Source of the DNA: Rhizobium laguerreae
Lineage (GTDB): Bacteria; Pseudomonadota; Alphaproteobacteria; Rhizobiales; Rhizobiaceae
Assembly: GCF_002008165.1 (NCBI RefSeq)
Contig: NZ_MRDM01000014.1
Span: forward strand, 62,001-126,000
Direction of reading: 5' to 3'
Length of the DNA stretch: 64,000 bases
Shown piece after piece: positions 48,757 to 58,553 of the stretch (its first letter is position 1; every line of letters starts with the position of its first letter). The position numbers and the translations under genes were made by a program. The notes beneath the pieces are model-generated. The model was not told the origin of the DNA, ran no database searches, and worked only from the letters and a program-made list of their open reading frames with translations.

Positions 48757-49089
48757 ATGCATATGGATTTGCTAAAGAACTGGAAATTGAAACTGCGATA
48801 CTGGAAGCTGAAAACGGCTTTCCGCCATTTCACCGTAATCGCAGACGGAGAGGTCATGATCTCCAACCCGGATTTCGACACCACGGCGGGCTCGGCAGCC
48901 TTCTTTTCGATACAGGCTTGGGTGAGCGACAATGACGAGGCTATCGACATGGTCGTGACGATTGGTCGGAATGTGGGATTTAATGCGTCCGGGCGAATCT
49001 ATGTTTACTCGACCGAGCCGCAGCAGCCTCCGCCAGACGCTCCTCATGCGTACGGTTTGAACTTTCACCAGTACGTTCGCGAAGGTTAG
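48757..49089 (+). CDS. Hypothetical protein
   Basis: A 110-residue ORF directly after pccA, with no recognised domain. It has MISNPDFDTTAGSAAFFSIQAWVSDNDEAIDMVVTIG in the middle and a Pro-rich C-terminal third. The 5' end is ambiguous (two in-frame ATGs, MHM) and no strong ribosome-binding site is seen. Base composition appears less GC-rich than its neighbours, so it may be foreign or fast-evolving. Confidence 0.4.
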   Translation: MHMDLLKNWKLKLRYWKLKTAFRHFTVIADGEVMISNPDFDTTAGSAAFFSIQAWVSDNDEAIDMVVTIGRNVGFNASGRIYVYSTEPQQPPPDAPHAYGLNFHQYVREG

Positions 49090-49207
49090 GCGGATTCCCG
49101 AAATGGGAGCAGCTATTTCCTCGCTTGAAGTCATCGGTCCCGTCGTACATATACGGAAAACCTAGACCTCAGCATTCCGGCGAGGCATCTAAGCGTGGTT
49201 TCTATTC

Positions 49208-49681
49208 ATGGCTTCGACGACTTACACGACCGATCTCAAGGGTTTCGATGAGTTTTCCGCGCGGGAACTCTATGATGTCCTGAGAATGCGCGTCGACGTT
49301 TTCATCGTCGAGCAGAACTGCCCGTATCCCGAACTCGACGGCAAGGATATCGATGCGCTGCATCTGCGGCTGCTGGAGGGTAGCGAACTGCTGGCCTCGG
49401 CGCGGATTCTAAAACCGCATGAACCGCGGGATGCGTCGAAGATCGGCCGCGTGGTCGTCTCCCCTGCCCATCGCGGCAAGCGTCTGGGCGACGCGCTGAT
49501 GAGCGAAGCGATCGCCGCTTGCGAGCGGCTTTATCCGGAAAACCCGATCGCCTTGTCGGCGCAGGCTCATCTGCGCCGCTTCTATGAATCCTTCGGCTTT
49601 ATCGGGACATCGCAGGAATATCTGGAAGACGGCATCCCTCATATCGATATGGTCCGCCAGCCGGCCACTCAGCCGGCATGA
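49208..49681 (+). CDS. ElaA-type GNAT acetyltransferase
   Basis: This 157-residue protein fits ElaA-type GNATs: LYDVLRMRVDVFIVEQNCPYPELDGKDIDALHL near the N-terminus, then IGRVVVSPAHRGKRLGDALMSEAI (acetyl-CoA loop) and LSAQAHLRRFYESFGFI. Its substrate is unknown. The next gene (UPF0178) starts 10 bp downstream, so they are probably co-transcribed. Confidence 0.9.
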   Translation: MASTTYTTDLKGFDEFSARELYDVLRMRVDVFIVEQNCPYPELDGKDIDALHLRLLEGSELLASARILKPHEPRDASKIGRVVVSPAHRGKRLGDALMSEAIAACERLYPENPIALSAQAHLRRFYESFGFIGTSQEYLEDGIPHIDMVRQPATQPA

Positions 49682-49691
49682 GGATATTGCC

Positions 49692-50159
49692 ATGATCTAT
49701 GTCGACGCCGATGCCTGCCCGGTAAAGCCGGAAGTCCTGAAGGTGGCCGAACGTCACGGCCTCGAAGTCACCTTCGTTGCCAATTCCGGCCTGCGCCCCT
49801 CGCGCGATCCGATGATCCACAATGTCATCGTCTCCAACGCCTTCGACGCTGCCGACAACTGGATCGCCGAACGCGCCGGCGCGGGCGATGTCGTCGTCAC
49901 CGCCGATGTGCCACTTGCCGTGCACTGTGTCGCGACCGGCGCCTTCGTCAGCGGCCCCACGGGGCGCGTCTTCGACGAGACCAATATCGGCATGGCGAGC
50001 GCCATGCGCGATCTCGGCGCGCACCTGCGCGAAACCGGCGAGAGCAAGGGCTACAACGCCGCCTTCAGCCCGAAGGACCGCTCACGCTTCCTCGAAACCT
50101 TCGATCGCCTCTGCCGTCGCGCCAAGGGCCTTGCCGCGGAGGCTGGCGGGCAAAATTGA
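49692..50159 (+). CDS. UPF0178 (YaiI/YqxD) family protein
   Basis: This 155-residue protein begins MIYVDADACPVKPEVLKVAERHGLEVTFVANS, the YaiI/YqxD signature, with conserved Asp residues (VVTADVPLAVHC) of a PIN-like fold. Nuclease activity is suggested by the fold but not established. The ATG at 49692 is right after the ElaA stop; the longer frame overlaps it. No specific role can be inferred from the neighbours. Confidence 0.92.
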   Translation: MIYVDADACPVKPEVLKVAERHGLEVTFVANSGLRPSRDPMIHNVIVSNAFDAADNWIAERAGAGDVVVTADVPLAVHCVATGAFVSGPTGRVFDETNIGMASAMRDLGAHLRETGESKGYNAAFSPKDRSRFLETFDRLCRRAKGLAAEAGGQN

Positions 50160-50254
50160 TGTGGCTCGCACAGGCTCGCAAGTAACGGGTGGCATGGCAG
50201 GCATGCCGATTCCAACCTTGAAGTCGGCCGTTTCCTCACGCATATAGGCACTAT

Positions 50255-50307
50255 CGCAGACGACTGCGGCATCCTCCGGGATGCAACTGTCGCGGGGACG
50301 GCCTCGC
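50255..50307 (+). promoter_or_regulatory. Guanidine-II (mini-ykkC) riboswitch upstream of sugE
   Basis: Two hairpins with ACGR tetraloops: CGCAG-ACGA-CTGCG (50255-50268) and GCGGGG-ACGG-CCTCGC (50292-50307), separated by 23 nt. The second hairpin ends about 7 nt before the AAGGAG of sugE. This is the defining architecture of the guanidine-II riboswitch, which binds guanidinium and frees the ribosome-binding site; a sugE/gdx gene downstream is the most common context. Confidence 0.88.
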
Positions 50308-50327
50308 TCTTGAACAAGGAGAGTCGC

Positions 50328-50642
50328 ATGGCCTGGTTTCTGCTTTTTCTCGCCGGTCTTTTTGAATGTGGCTGGGCGATCGGCCTTAAATATACCGAAG
50401 GCTTCACACGGCCGATACCGACGGCGCTGACTGTCATATCGATGGTGATCAGCATCGTGCTGCTCGGCCTGGCGGTGAAGCATCTGCCTATCGGCACCGC
50501 CTATGCGGTCTGGACCGGCATCGGCACGGTCGGCACCGTCTTTCTCGGCATCTGGCTGCTTGGCGATGAGGCAAGTGTCTCCCGCCTTGCCTGCATCACG
50601 CTGATCGTCGCCGGCATCGCCGGCCTCAAGCTTACCGCCTGA
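50328..50642 (+). CDS. sugE: Small multidrug resistance family guanidinium exporter
   Basis: This 104-residue protein has four membrane helices. It begins MAWFLLFLAGLFECGWAIGLKYTEGF with the essential Glu of the SMR family (Glu in LFECGW) and has HLPIGTAYAVWTGIGTVGTVFLGIWLLGDEAS, the SugE/Gdx pattern. Gdx proteins export guanidinium against protons. ATG at 50328 is preceded by AAGGAG; an upstream start at 50310 would overlap the ribosome-binding site. The guanidine-II riboswitch directly upstream strongly supports guanidinium as substrate. Confidence 0.95.
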   Translation: MAWFLLFLAGLFECGWAIGLKYTEGFTRPIPTALTVISMVISIVLLGLAVKHLPIGTAYAVWTGIGTVGTVFLGIWLLGDEASVSRLACITLIVAGIAGLKLTA

Positions 50643-50650
50643 CATGAGAT

Positions 50651-50675
50651 CGAGGGGCGCCGCTGACGCCCCTCG
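50651..50675. terminator. Terminator between sugE and DoxX
   Basis: CGAGGGGCG (50651-50659) and CGCCCCTCG (50667-50675) form a perfect 9 bp stem with a 7 nt loop, between two convergent genes. T-runs on either strand are weak, so it may be bidirectional and partly Rho-dependent. Confidence 0.6.
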
Positions 50676-50684
50676 GCTTATAGT

Positions 50685-51077
50685 TCAAACCGTCTTGCGG
50701 GTATCGACGGCAAAAGCGCCGGGACCGGAAAAGACCAGATACAGGAAGACGAAGCAGAACAGGATCGCGGCATCGCCCTGGTTGACGGCCGGGAAGAAGC
50801 TGCTCGGGGCATGCGCCATGAAATAGGCGACGGCCATTTCACCGGCCAGCAGGAAGGCGACAGGGCGCGTCAGCAGGCCGACGAGAATGAGGATGCCGCC
50901 GATCAGCTCAAGAAGGGCGGCGAACAGCATCAGCGGCGACAGCGCGCCGGACATCTGCGAAGCCGGGAAACCGAAAAGCTTCATCGTCCCGTGTTCGATG
51001 AACAGCAGTGCGGTGATGATCCTGAGAGCAGCCAGCCCATAGGGCTGATAGACGGAAAGACGGTCGAAAATCGACAT
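50685..51077 (-). CDS. DoxX family membrane protein
   Basis: This 130-residue protein has four membrane helices. It includes ALRIITALLFIEHGTMKLFGFPASQ, ALLELIGGILILVGLLTRPVAFLLAGEMAVAYFMAHAP and FLYLVFSGPGAFAVD, typical of DoxX. Members act in redox or stress responses at the membrane; the exact role is unknown. It is convergent with sugE. Confidence 0.9.
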   Translation of the reverse strand: MSIFDRLSVYQPYGLAALRIITALLFIEHGTMKLFGFPASQMSGALSPLMLFAALLELIGGILILVGLLTRPVAFLLAGEMAVAYFMAHAPSSFFPAVNQGDAAILFCFVFLYLVFSGPGAFAVDTRKTV

Positions 51078-51216
51078 TAAAACCCCTCGTTAACAAGAAA
51101 CAACCGAGCGTTAGCCTGTCCTCGGCAAGGATTGAACACACGGATCGCTGACATTCGGTCACTTTTTCGATAGCAGGTAAACGTTTGACCGGACAGTTTT
51201 ATTCACCAGCCAGCCG

Positions 51217-52749
<1,533 letters not shown>

Positions 52750-52800
52750 GCGATCTCCCCTCGCCGCTGCGGGCGGCAATCCGGCGGTTAGAGCGTCGTG

Positions 52801-53259
52801 CTAATGAGCGCGCCCGCTGAGTGAGAAAACCGAGCGTATCCTTGCGGCGGCGTCTTCGGCCAGGATCTCGTCGGCAAGCTTGGGATCGGCAGCGATGCTG
52901 GTCACGTCGAAGGCGCTGACGGCGATGACCGAGCCGTCCTCGACCGAGGCCGCGTCGATGCTGACCTTGGCGACGTTGCGGTCCTTCTGGAAGCCGAGGC
53001 CCTTCTGGACGGAAACCACGCGGATCGTCAGCACCACCCGCGGCAGCACGGTGTCGCGCACGGTGGCGTTGATTGCCGCGTTCACGCGGTCGTTGATGCC
53101 GGAAAGCAACTCGGCCGGCATGTTCGGTCCGGAGAGAACGACGGCGCTGCGCACATCATAGACCGGCGCCGCCGGCTTGGTGGCCGAGAGGCTGCCGCAG
53201 GCCGTGAGCGCGACACAGACGAGTGTCGCCCGGCAAAAACACGACCTCAGCCAATTCAT
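52801..53259 (-). CDS. Putative lipoprotein
   Basis: This 152-residue protein begins MNWLRSCFCRATLVCVALTACGSLS, with a lipobox (LTAC) at residue about 20, so it is probably lipid-anchored. The mature part has no recognised domain but a regular alpha/beta pattern (MPAELLSGINDRVNAAINATVRDTVLPRVVLTIRVVSV). The ATG at 53259 is used because it gives the lipobox near the start. It is 51 bp upstream of pccB on the same strand. Confidence 0.65.
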   Translation of the reverse strand: MNWLRSCFCRATLVCVALTACGSLSATKPAAPVYDVRSAVVLSGPNMPAELLSGINDRVNAAINATVRDTVLPRVVLTIRVVSVQKGLGFQKDRNVAKVSIDAASVEDGSVIAVSAFDVTSIAADPKLADEILAEDAAARIRSVFSLSGRAH

Positions 53260-53326
53260 TGCAAAATCCCGCACCACCCGGTTGGAGTCGCAGACTTCGT
53301 CATAATGCATTGGAAGGCAATATGTT

Positions 53327-54112
53327 TCAGGCGCTTAAGGCGAAAAAAACATCCGCTGCGGCTTTGAACTCGGCAAAGCGCTTGGCCCGCCGCTCCTCGG
53401 CCTCCTCGTCGCTGCCCCAATGCTCGATCGTCCAATCCTCGTCGAGATGGGCAAGCGACCAGGCCTCCTCCACCGTCACCCGGCCCTCGGCGAAGGCAAG
53501 CGCCAGGATCGCCGAGCCGGTCAGCGTGGTGACCGTGTGGAGGGCGGCAAGCGCCATCGGGCTATCATATCTCGCGAGCGTAACGGCGAAGGCGGCAATC
53601 GCCTCGCGCGGCTGCTCATGCGGCATCACCCCTTCGACGAGGATGAAGCGGGCGCCGAGATCGGTCGCCGCCCAGTCGATCACCGGATCCCAGCGCTCGA
53701 CCTGGCGCTCGACCAGCAGTTCCGGCTCCTCGGCGCGGTAGCAGATGAGGTCGCTGGATGAAAAGCGCAATATATCCTCGAAGATCGCCTGCGCGTTGGC
53801 GGCAACGCCGTCGAGTGCGGTGTTGACGAGCCGTGTCACCGGCATGCTCAGGGGATTGATCTCTTCGCCCTGTGCCTGCCATTCGGCGGCGACAAGCCGC
53901 GCCAGCGCTTCGGTCGGCACGGCGAGAACCTGCCGCGCCGGCGTGCGCACCATCTTGCCGTCGAGCGTGATCGCAAAACTACCCTCGTGCTCGGCAACGG
54001 AGACGTCGGTATAGAAGCGCTTCGGCAGCGGCTTCTTCATCTGGATCTGCGCGCGGCGGATAGGATCGGGATGGCTCAGGCCTTCGGAAAGGTCGTTCAG
54101 CAGATCGCGCAT
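53327..54112 (-). CDS. ATP12 family F1-ATPase assembly chaperone
   Basis: This 261-residue protein matches the ATP12 family, which binds the F1 alpha subunit during ATP synthase assembly; it occurs in mitochondria and alphaproteobacteria. Signatures are KRFYTDVSVAEHEGSFAITLDGKMVRTPARQVLAVPTEALARLVAAEW and CYRAEEPELLVERQVERWDPVIDWA. The gene follows the HAD phosphatase gene by 9 bp on the same strand, and rluC precedes that. This rluC-HAD-ATP12 order is common in rhizobia. Confidence 0.92.
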   Translation of the reverse strand: MRDLLNDLSEGLSHPDPIRRAQIQMKKPLPKRFYTDVSVAEHEGSFAITLDGKMVRTPARQVLAVPTEALARLVAAEWQAQGEEINPLSMPVTRLVNTALDGVAANAQAIFEDILRFSSSDLICYRAEEPELLVERQVERWDPVIDWAATDLGARFILVEGVMPHEQPREAIAAFAVTLARYDSPMALAALHTVTTLTGSAILALAFAEGRVTVEEAWSLAHLDEDWTIEHWGSDEEAEERRAKRFAEFKAAADVFFALSA

Positions 54113-54121
54113 GGGATCACC

Positions 54122-54775
54122 TCAGGAAAAATTACGCAATATCTCGTTCGGATGGTAAGCGATCACATCGGCGCCGTTGGCGATCAACTCATCCACGCTG
54201 GCATAACCCCAGGCAACGCCGATCGCCTTGGCGCCGGCAGCTTTTGCCATCTGCATATCGTAAACCGCATCGCCGATGACAATGGTGTCGACAGCATTCA
54301 TGCCGGTTTCATCGCAGCATTCGGTCACCATGGCCGGATGCGGCTTGGAGGGGCAATCGTCGGCGGTGCGCGCGACGATGAAATGCTTGTCGAAACCATG
54401 CGTCTCCATCACCACCTTGAGCCCGCGCCTGGATTTGCCCGTCACCGCGCCGATCAGCAAGTCATCGCGTCCGCTGATCGCGTCGATCATCTCGCGAATG
54501 CCGGGAAACAGCGGCTCCTTATAGTCAAGATCCTGACGCACGATCGAGAACAGCGATTTGTAATGCGCCGTCATGTCAATATCTTCCTGCTCCACATGCG
54601 GCCTGCCCTGCATGCGGGCGATCGCAATATCCAGCGACAGGCCGATGATGGCCTTGGTGTCTTCGAGTCGCGGTTCCAACTTGCCGAACTTGTCGAAGGT
54701 CCTGCGCATGGTTTCGTGGATCAGCGCAGCACTGTCCACCAGCGTGCCGTCGCAATCGAAAAGGGCAAGTTTCAT
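54122..54775 (-). CDS. HAD-IA family phosphatase
   Basis: This 217-residue hydrolase starts MKLALFDCDGTLVDSAALIHETMRRTF (motif I), then TGKSRRGL (motif II/III region) and VIGDAVYDMQMAKAAGAKAIGVAWG (motif IV). It resembles phosphoglycolate phosphatase-like enzymes. Its start overlaps the rluC stop by 4 bp (ATGA), so the two are translationally coupled. The substrate is unknown. Confidence 0.9.
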   Translation of the reverse strand: MKLALFDCDGTLVDSAALIHETMRRTFDKFGKLEPRLEDTKAIIGLSLDIAIARMQGRPHVEQEDIDMTAHYKSLFSIVRQDLDYKEPLFPGIREMIDAISGRDDLLIGAVTGKSRRGLKVVMETHGFDKHFIVARTADDCPSKPHPAMVTECCDETGMNAVDTIVIGDAVYDMQMAKAAGAKAIGVAWGYASVDELIANGADVIAYHPNEILRNFS

Positions 54776-55764
54776 TCGCTGTCCCTTTCAGCGCCGGCAA
54801 GGTCGAGACCGAGAAGGTTCCAGGTCTGCACCATATGCGCCGGCAGCGGCGCGCTGACGCGCAGTCGGCCGCCGGAGGGGTGCGGGATGTCGATGTGACG
54901 GGCGTGCAGATGCAGCTTCTTCTGAACGCCGCCTGGAAAATCCCAATTCGGATCGTCGTCGAAATATTTTGGATCGCCGATGATCGGATGGCCGATATGC
55001 AGGGCGTGGACGCGCAACTGGTGGGTACGGCCGGTATAGGGCTCCATCTCCAGCCATGCGAGGTTCTGTGCCGCCGTCTCCAGCACCCGGTAGAAGGAAA
55101 TCGCATGGTCGGCGCCGTCCTCGCCGTGCTTGGCGATGCGCATGCGGTCGCCGTCGACGGTCGGCTCCTTGACGAGCCAGGTCGAAATCTTGTCCTCGTG
55201 CTTGCGCGGCACGCCCTTGACCAGCGCCCAGTAGGTCTTTTTGGTGTCGCGCTCGCGGAAGGCGGCCGTCAGCTTCTGCGCCGCGCCGCGCGTGCGGGCG
55301 ATAACGAGAACACCCGATGTGTCGCGGTCGAGACGGTGAACAAGCCGCGGCTTCTCGCCCTTCGGGCTGGTCCAGGCTTCGAGCATCTGGTCGATATGCC
55401 TGGCCACACCCGAGCCGCCCTGCACCGCAAGACCAGGGGGCTTGTTGAGTACGATTACCTTTTCGTCCTCGTGCAGCACCATGCGCGACAAGAGTTGGAA
55501 ATCCGTCGAATGTTTGAGATCCTTGCCGGCGATCGGTCCGGATTTCAGCTTCGCATCGACATCCATCGGCGGCACGCGCACCGTCTGGCCGGGCTGCACG
55601 CGCGCATCCGATTTGACACGCCCACCGTCAACGCGCACCTGGCCGGAGCGTAAGAGCTTCTGCAGCGGACCGAAGCCGAGCCCGGGAAAGTGCACCTTGA
55701 ACCAGCGATCGAGCCGCATGCCGGCTTCGTCGGGTTCAACCTTGATATGTTCTATGCCAGCCAT
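54772..55764 (-). CDS. rluC: RluA family pseudouridine synthase (RluC-type)
   Basis: This 330-residue protein has an N-terminal S4 RNA-binding domain (MRLDRWFKVHFPGLGFGPLQKLLRSGQVRVDGG) and the pseudouridine synthase core with the catalytic Asp in VHRLDRDTSGVLVIART. It probably modifies 23S rRNA at the RluC sites; the exact positions cannot be read. ATG at 55764 (MAGIEHIKVEPDEAG) is the usual N-terminus. It heads the run rluC, HAD and ATP12. Confidence 0.93.
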   Translation of the reverse strand: MAGIEHIKVEPDEAGMRLDRWFKVHFPGLGFGPLQKLLRSGQVRVDGGRVKSDARVQPGQTVRVPPMDVDAKLKSGPIAGKDLKHSTDFQLLSRMVLHEDEKVIVLNKPPGLAVQGGSGVARHIDQMLEAWTSPKGEKPRLVHRLDRDTSGVLVIARTRGAAQKLTAAFRERDTKKTYWALVKGVPRKHEDKISTWLVKEPTVDGDRMRIAKHGEDGADHAISFYRVLETAAQNLAWLEMEPYTGRTHQLRVHALHIGHPIIGDPKYFDDDPNWDFPGGVQKKLHLHARHIDIPHPSGGRLRVSAPLPAHMVQTWNLLGLDLAGAERDSE

Positions 55765-55821
55765 AAAAAAACTTTCGGAAATTGCAGCGCAGGCCAAGCC
55801 GGCGTTCTTGCCGCAGCCTTT

Positions 55822-55850
55822 AGAGCATTTTCATGCAAAACGGAAACCGG
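55822..55850. repeat. Truncated rhizobial palindromic element (one arm)
   Basis: AGAGCATTTTCATGCAAAACGGAAACCGG is one half of a palindrome common in rhizobial intergenic DNA. Here the second half is missing (the sequence continues AAAAGAAATC), so this is a decayed or partial copy just after crcB. Confidence 0.5.
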
Positions 55851-55858
55851 AAAAGAAA

Positions 55859-56236
55859 TCAGGCCAAAGCGCGCATGACGGCGAGCCCGGCGATGACGGC
55901 CGCCATCGAAAGCCCGACGCTCGCAGCGATGTAAATACCGCCGGCGACGGCCTCGCCGCGCTCGAACAGCGAGATTGCATCCAGCGAGAAGGCCGAGAAG
56001 GTTGTGAAGCCGCCGAGGAAGCCGGTGATCAGCAGGAGGCGCAGCTCCACCGAAGCATTGAACTTCCGCGCAATCAGCTCGGCGAAGACGCCGATGACAA
56101 AACAGCCGACGACATTGACGGCGAGCGTGCCCCAGGGAAATGCCGGACCCATGAGTCTCAGCGCCCATTGGCCGACATAATATCTGAGAAGAGAACCGAT
56201 GGCGCCGCCGACGGCGACGAGAAGAGCCTGGATCAT
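55859..56236 (-). CDS. crcB: Fluoride efflux transporter CrcB
   Basis: This 125-residue protein has four membrane helices. It has the Fluc signatures GAIGSLLRYYVGQW near the start and FPWGTLAVNVVGCFVIGVFAEL, and GFLGGFTTFSAFSLDA in the third helix. CrcB works as a double-barrelled dimer that exports fluoride. No fluoride riboswitch is visible in the leader. It is upstream of rluC on the same strand by 94 bp including a repeat remnant. Confidence 0.93.
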   Translation of the reverse strand: MIQALLVAVGGAIGSLLRYYVGQWALRLMGPAFPWGTLAVNVVGCFVIGVFAELIARKFNASVELRLLLITGFLGGFTTFSAFSLDAISLFERGEAVAGGIYIAASVGLSMAAVIAGLAVMRALA

Positions 56237-56357
56237 CAGCCAGATTTATCGCAACTCTGCAGCGATTCCAATCGGGAAGGAATGAATTCTTACCATCCGG
56301 TAAAATGCCGATGATTTTTTTATAATGGCGCCAAGGTCGTACCGATACGCTGACGAC

Positions 56358-56624
56358 ATGACCCAGCTCCTGTCCATATCGGCGAGCACCGCCGCCATTG
56401 CCTTCGACTCGCTCCGAATCCCGCAGCGTGTCGCGACGAGCACCGCCGCCCGCGATGCGCGCCGCGTTGCCGACCGGCAGTTGAAGGCCGAAGGCACTCA
56501 GGAAATAGACGAGCCCTCCAGCATCATCCAGTCGACCGAAGTGGCCCTCGACCTGATGGCCAAAGGCAACCGCCAGCCGCAGGCCGGCCTGAAGCAGGCG
56601 CTGCGATCCTACGAAGACTTCTGA
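56358..56624 (+). CDS. Small conserved hypothetical protein
   Basis: This 88-residue protein is predicted to be helical, with MTQLLSISASTAAIAFDSLRIPQRVATSTAARDARRVAD and a C-terminal ALDLMAKGNRQPQAGLKQALRSYEDF. I do not recognise the family. A TATAAT-like box (about 56321-56326) lies upstream, and a strong terminator follows, so it is probably monocistronic. ATG at 56358 is preferred over the longer frame at 56325. Confidence 0.5.
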   Translation: MTQLLSISASTAAIAFDSLRIPQRVATSTAARDARRVADRQLKAEGTQEIDEPSSIIQSTEVALDLMAKGNRQPQAGLKQALRSYEDF

Positions 56625-56645
56625 GGCCCATCACCTTCCAAACGA

Positions 56646-56685
56646 AAGCCTGCGACTGCGGTTACAGTCGCAGGCTTTTCTGTTT
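56646..56685. terminator. Strong bidirectional terminator
   Basis: AAGCCTGCGACTG (56646-56658) and CAGTCGCAGGCTT (56665-56677) form a perfect 13 bp stem with a 6 nt loop. T-rich sequence follows on the plus strand and A-rich sequence precedes it, so it can serve both the small plus gene and the convergent copper gene. Confidence 0.85.
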
Positions 56686-56697
56686 AATCAGTCTACT

Positions 56698-57693
56698 TCA
56701 TTTGCCTTGGGCGGACAGCACCCGCAGGACCAGATCGACCTTGCCGGCCTTTTCGAAGGTCAGCGTCACCGGCACCGTATCGCCCTGCTTGAACAGCGTC
56801 TTCACTTTCTGGAACATCAGGTGCAGGTTGCCGGGCTGGAGCTTGACCGTCTCGCCGGCACCGATGGCGATACCGTCCTTCAGCTGGCGCATCCGCATAA
56901 CATTGTCCTTCGTCACCATCTCGTGGATCTGAACCTCACCAGCTGCGGGCGAGCTGACGGACACCAGGCGATCGTCCGTCTGGCCGTTATTCTTCACCGT
57001 GAAAAAGCCGCCGCCGACCGGCTGGCCGGGCAGCATTGCCTTGGCGAACCCGCCGGAGATTTCGAGATCGCCGGCCTTGACCGTGTCGCCAGCCGGTGCG
57101 GCAGCGCCCGCCATAGCGGACATGTCCATGCCGGCCATATCGGCATGATCGTGACCATGATCCTCACCGGCAACGACCTTCAACAGCGGCGCCGGGCTTT
57201 TCATCCCATGCGCGTCACCGCCTTCCTTGGCCACCTGATCCCAGGCCTCGACCGTGTCGCCGCACATCTGCGTCACCGGAAAAGCGAGCGAGGTGCCGGC
57301 TTCGACGCCCGATACCTTACCCTGGATGACGAAGGTGTCGTAGAAATCGTCGGAGAGATTGCCGTTCTTCCAGCGCACTTCGATCGCACCCGTCTTCACC
57401 TTGTCGCCGTGATTGTCATAGGTCTTCTGGTAGTCGCCCTTGATCACCTCGAGTTCCCAGCCGGCCTTCGGCTGCGGTTTGGCGAAGACGAAGCCTTCCG
57501 GCAGCTTGACCCGCACTTCCGTGGTCGCCTTGCTGTCGCAGCCATGCGGCACCTGCAGCGTAGCGAGAATGGTGCTCTCCTGCTTCGCCTCTCTGTCGAG
57601 GAAGGTCACATGCGCCTCGGCGCCGGCAAAGGCGGTCACGGAAAGAAGGGCGGCAAGCCCGAATGTCTCGCCAAGTGTCTTGATAGTTTTCAT
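56698..57693 (-). CDS. DUF1775 (YcnI) - PCu(A)C fusion, copper-binding periplasmic protein
   Basis: This 331-residue protein has a signal peptide (cleavage near GAEA-H), then a DUF1775/YcnI domain (about 28-180) starting with the copper-ligand His (AHVTFLDREAKQ), a linker rich in His and Met (DHGHDHADMAGMDMSAM), and a PCu(A)C domain (about 225-325) with H(M) motif IHEMVTKDNVMRMRQL and LHLMFQ. PCu(A)C proteins carry Cu(I) to cytochrome c oxidase. ATG at 57693 has GAGGAG 6 nt upstream. It is followed on the other side by a DUF2946 gene, also linked to copper. Confidence 0.9.
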   Translation of the reverse strand: MKTIKTLGETFGLAALLSVTAFAGAEAHVTFLDREAKQESTILATLQVPHGCDSKATTEVRVKLPEGFVFAKPQPKAGWELEVIKGDYQKTYDNHGDKVKTGAIEVRWKNGNLSDDFYDTFVIQGKVSGVEAGTSLAFPVTQMCGDTVEAWDQVAKEGGDAHGMKSPAPLLKVVAGEDHGHDHADMAGMDMSAMAGAAAPAGDTVKAGDLEISGGFAKAMLPGQPVGGGFFTVKNNGQTDDRLVSVSSPAAGEVQIHEMVTKDNVMRMRQLKDGIAIGAGETVKLQPGNLHLMFQKVKTLFKQGDTVPVTLTFEKAGKVDLVLRVLSAQGK

Positions 57694-57766
57694 CGGATGT
57701 CTCCTCGCCGGCCGCGGACTTCTCTCGGGCGGACCGGCATTCTGCATCATGGATTGCGAAGGCAAA

Positions 57767-58147
57767 TCAGGCGAGGACGGGAGGCGCGCGGGAATTCGGC
57801 CGGCTGACAGCGCTTGCACCGGCAACGGCTGAAGTTTCGATCGGCGCGTTGATCAGCGAGGCGAACTTGCGCTCGAGCCAGGAGCCCGCATCCGGCGTCG
57901 GCAGGATGACGGATGCCGACAGCCGGCAGGCTTCGCAATTCGACTTGAAGGCGAAGGTCTTGCCGTCGGCTTCTTTCACGGTGATGCAGAGCGAGGCGAA
58001 AGTGCCGTCGGGCAGCACATAGGCCGCGGCATCGTAACCTTCGGAGGCGACAGCCTGCGGCGCCTGATGGGCGAGGCCGAGCAAAGCCAAGCTCAATGCG
58101 CAAAGCATGCGCAGGAAGAGCGTCGCTTTCAGTCCGGTCTGTCGCAT
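57767..58147 (-). CDS. DUF2946-like exported protein
   Basis: This 126-residue protein has a signal-like N-terminus (ATLFLRMLCALSLALLGLAHQAPQAVA) and a mature part with two cysteines (SNCEACRLSASVILP), then a terminal RAPP-like tail (PNSRAPPVLA), as in the DUF2946 family often found in copper clusters. It lies 73 bp upstream of the DUF1775-PCu(A)C gene on the same strand, so the two are probably a copper module. DUF2946 assignment is moderate. Confidence 0.6.
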   Translation of the reverse strand: MRQTGLKATLFLRMLCALSLALLGLAHQAPQAVASEGYDAAAYVLPDGTFASLCITVKEADGKTFAFKSNCEACRLSASVILPTPDAGSWLERKFASLINAPIETSAVAGASAVSRPNSRAPPVLA

Positions 58148-58308
58148 GAAATCCCCTTCAACAGCATGTCGCGATAGCCGTTTTCCCCGCGAAATGCAAA
58201 AGCAGATTTGCTGCAGATCAGGGCTCAGCCGGCATATGGCGACAAAAATTTGTCCGGTCACGACATTTGGCCTTGCCAAGTGCTGCACCCGCCGGATAAT
58301 TGCGCCAA

Positions 58309-58478
58309 CCTTGTTGGGAGAAGCCGGTGCTTTCGCCACCGGTGCCGAAGGAGCAACCGCCCCGGAAACTCTCAGGCAAAAGGACCAGCAAGGGGCAGAC
58401 GGAACTCTGGAGAGAAGCGTTCTCGAAACGCTCGCCGAAGGGATAACAATCTCAGGCAAAGGGACAGAGGGGGCTCAG
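58309..58478 (+). promoter_or_regulatory. Tandem glycine riboswitch controlling gcvTHP
   Basis: Two glycine aptamers in tandem. The first (58309-58396) has GGGAGA, GCCGAAGGAGCAA, CCGGAAACTCTCAGGCAAAAGGACC. The second (about 58400-58478) has GGAGAGAAGC, CGCCGAAGGGATAACAATCTCAGGCAAAGGGACAGAGG. The linker is short. It lies upstream of gcvT and activates the glycine cleavage genes when glycine is high. Confidence 0.95.
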
Positions 58479-58553
58479 GAGAGAAGTGCGCAGCCGCGCC
58501 TTCAGATTTGAGCCCGCGCCTTCGCGAGAAGGCGCAAACCCCGGAGGCGTCTT

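Noticed and set aside
56237..56330. Fluoride riboswitch before crcB
   Set aside because: The conserved core was not found on the minus strand.
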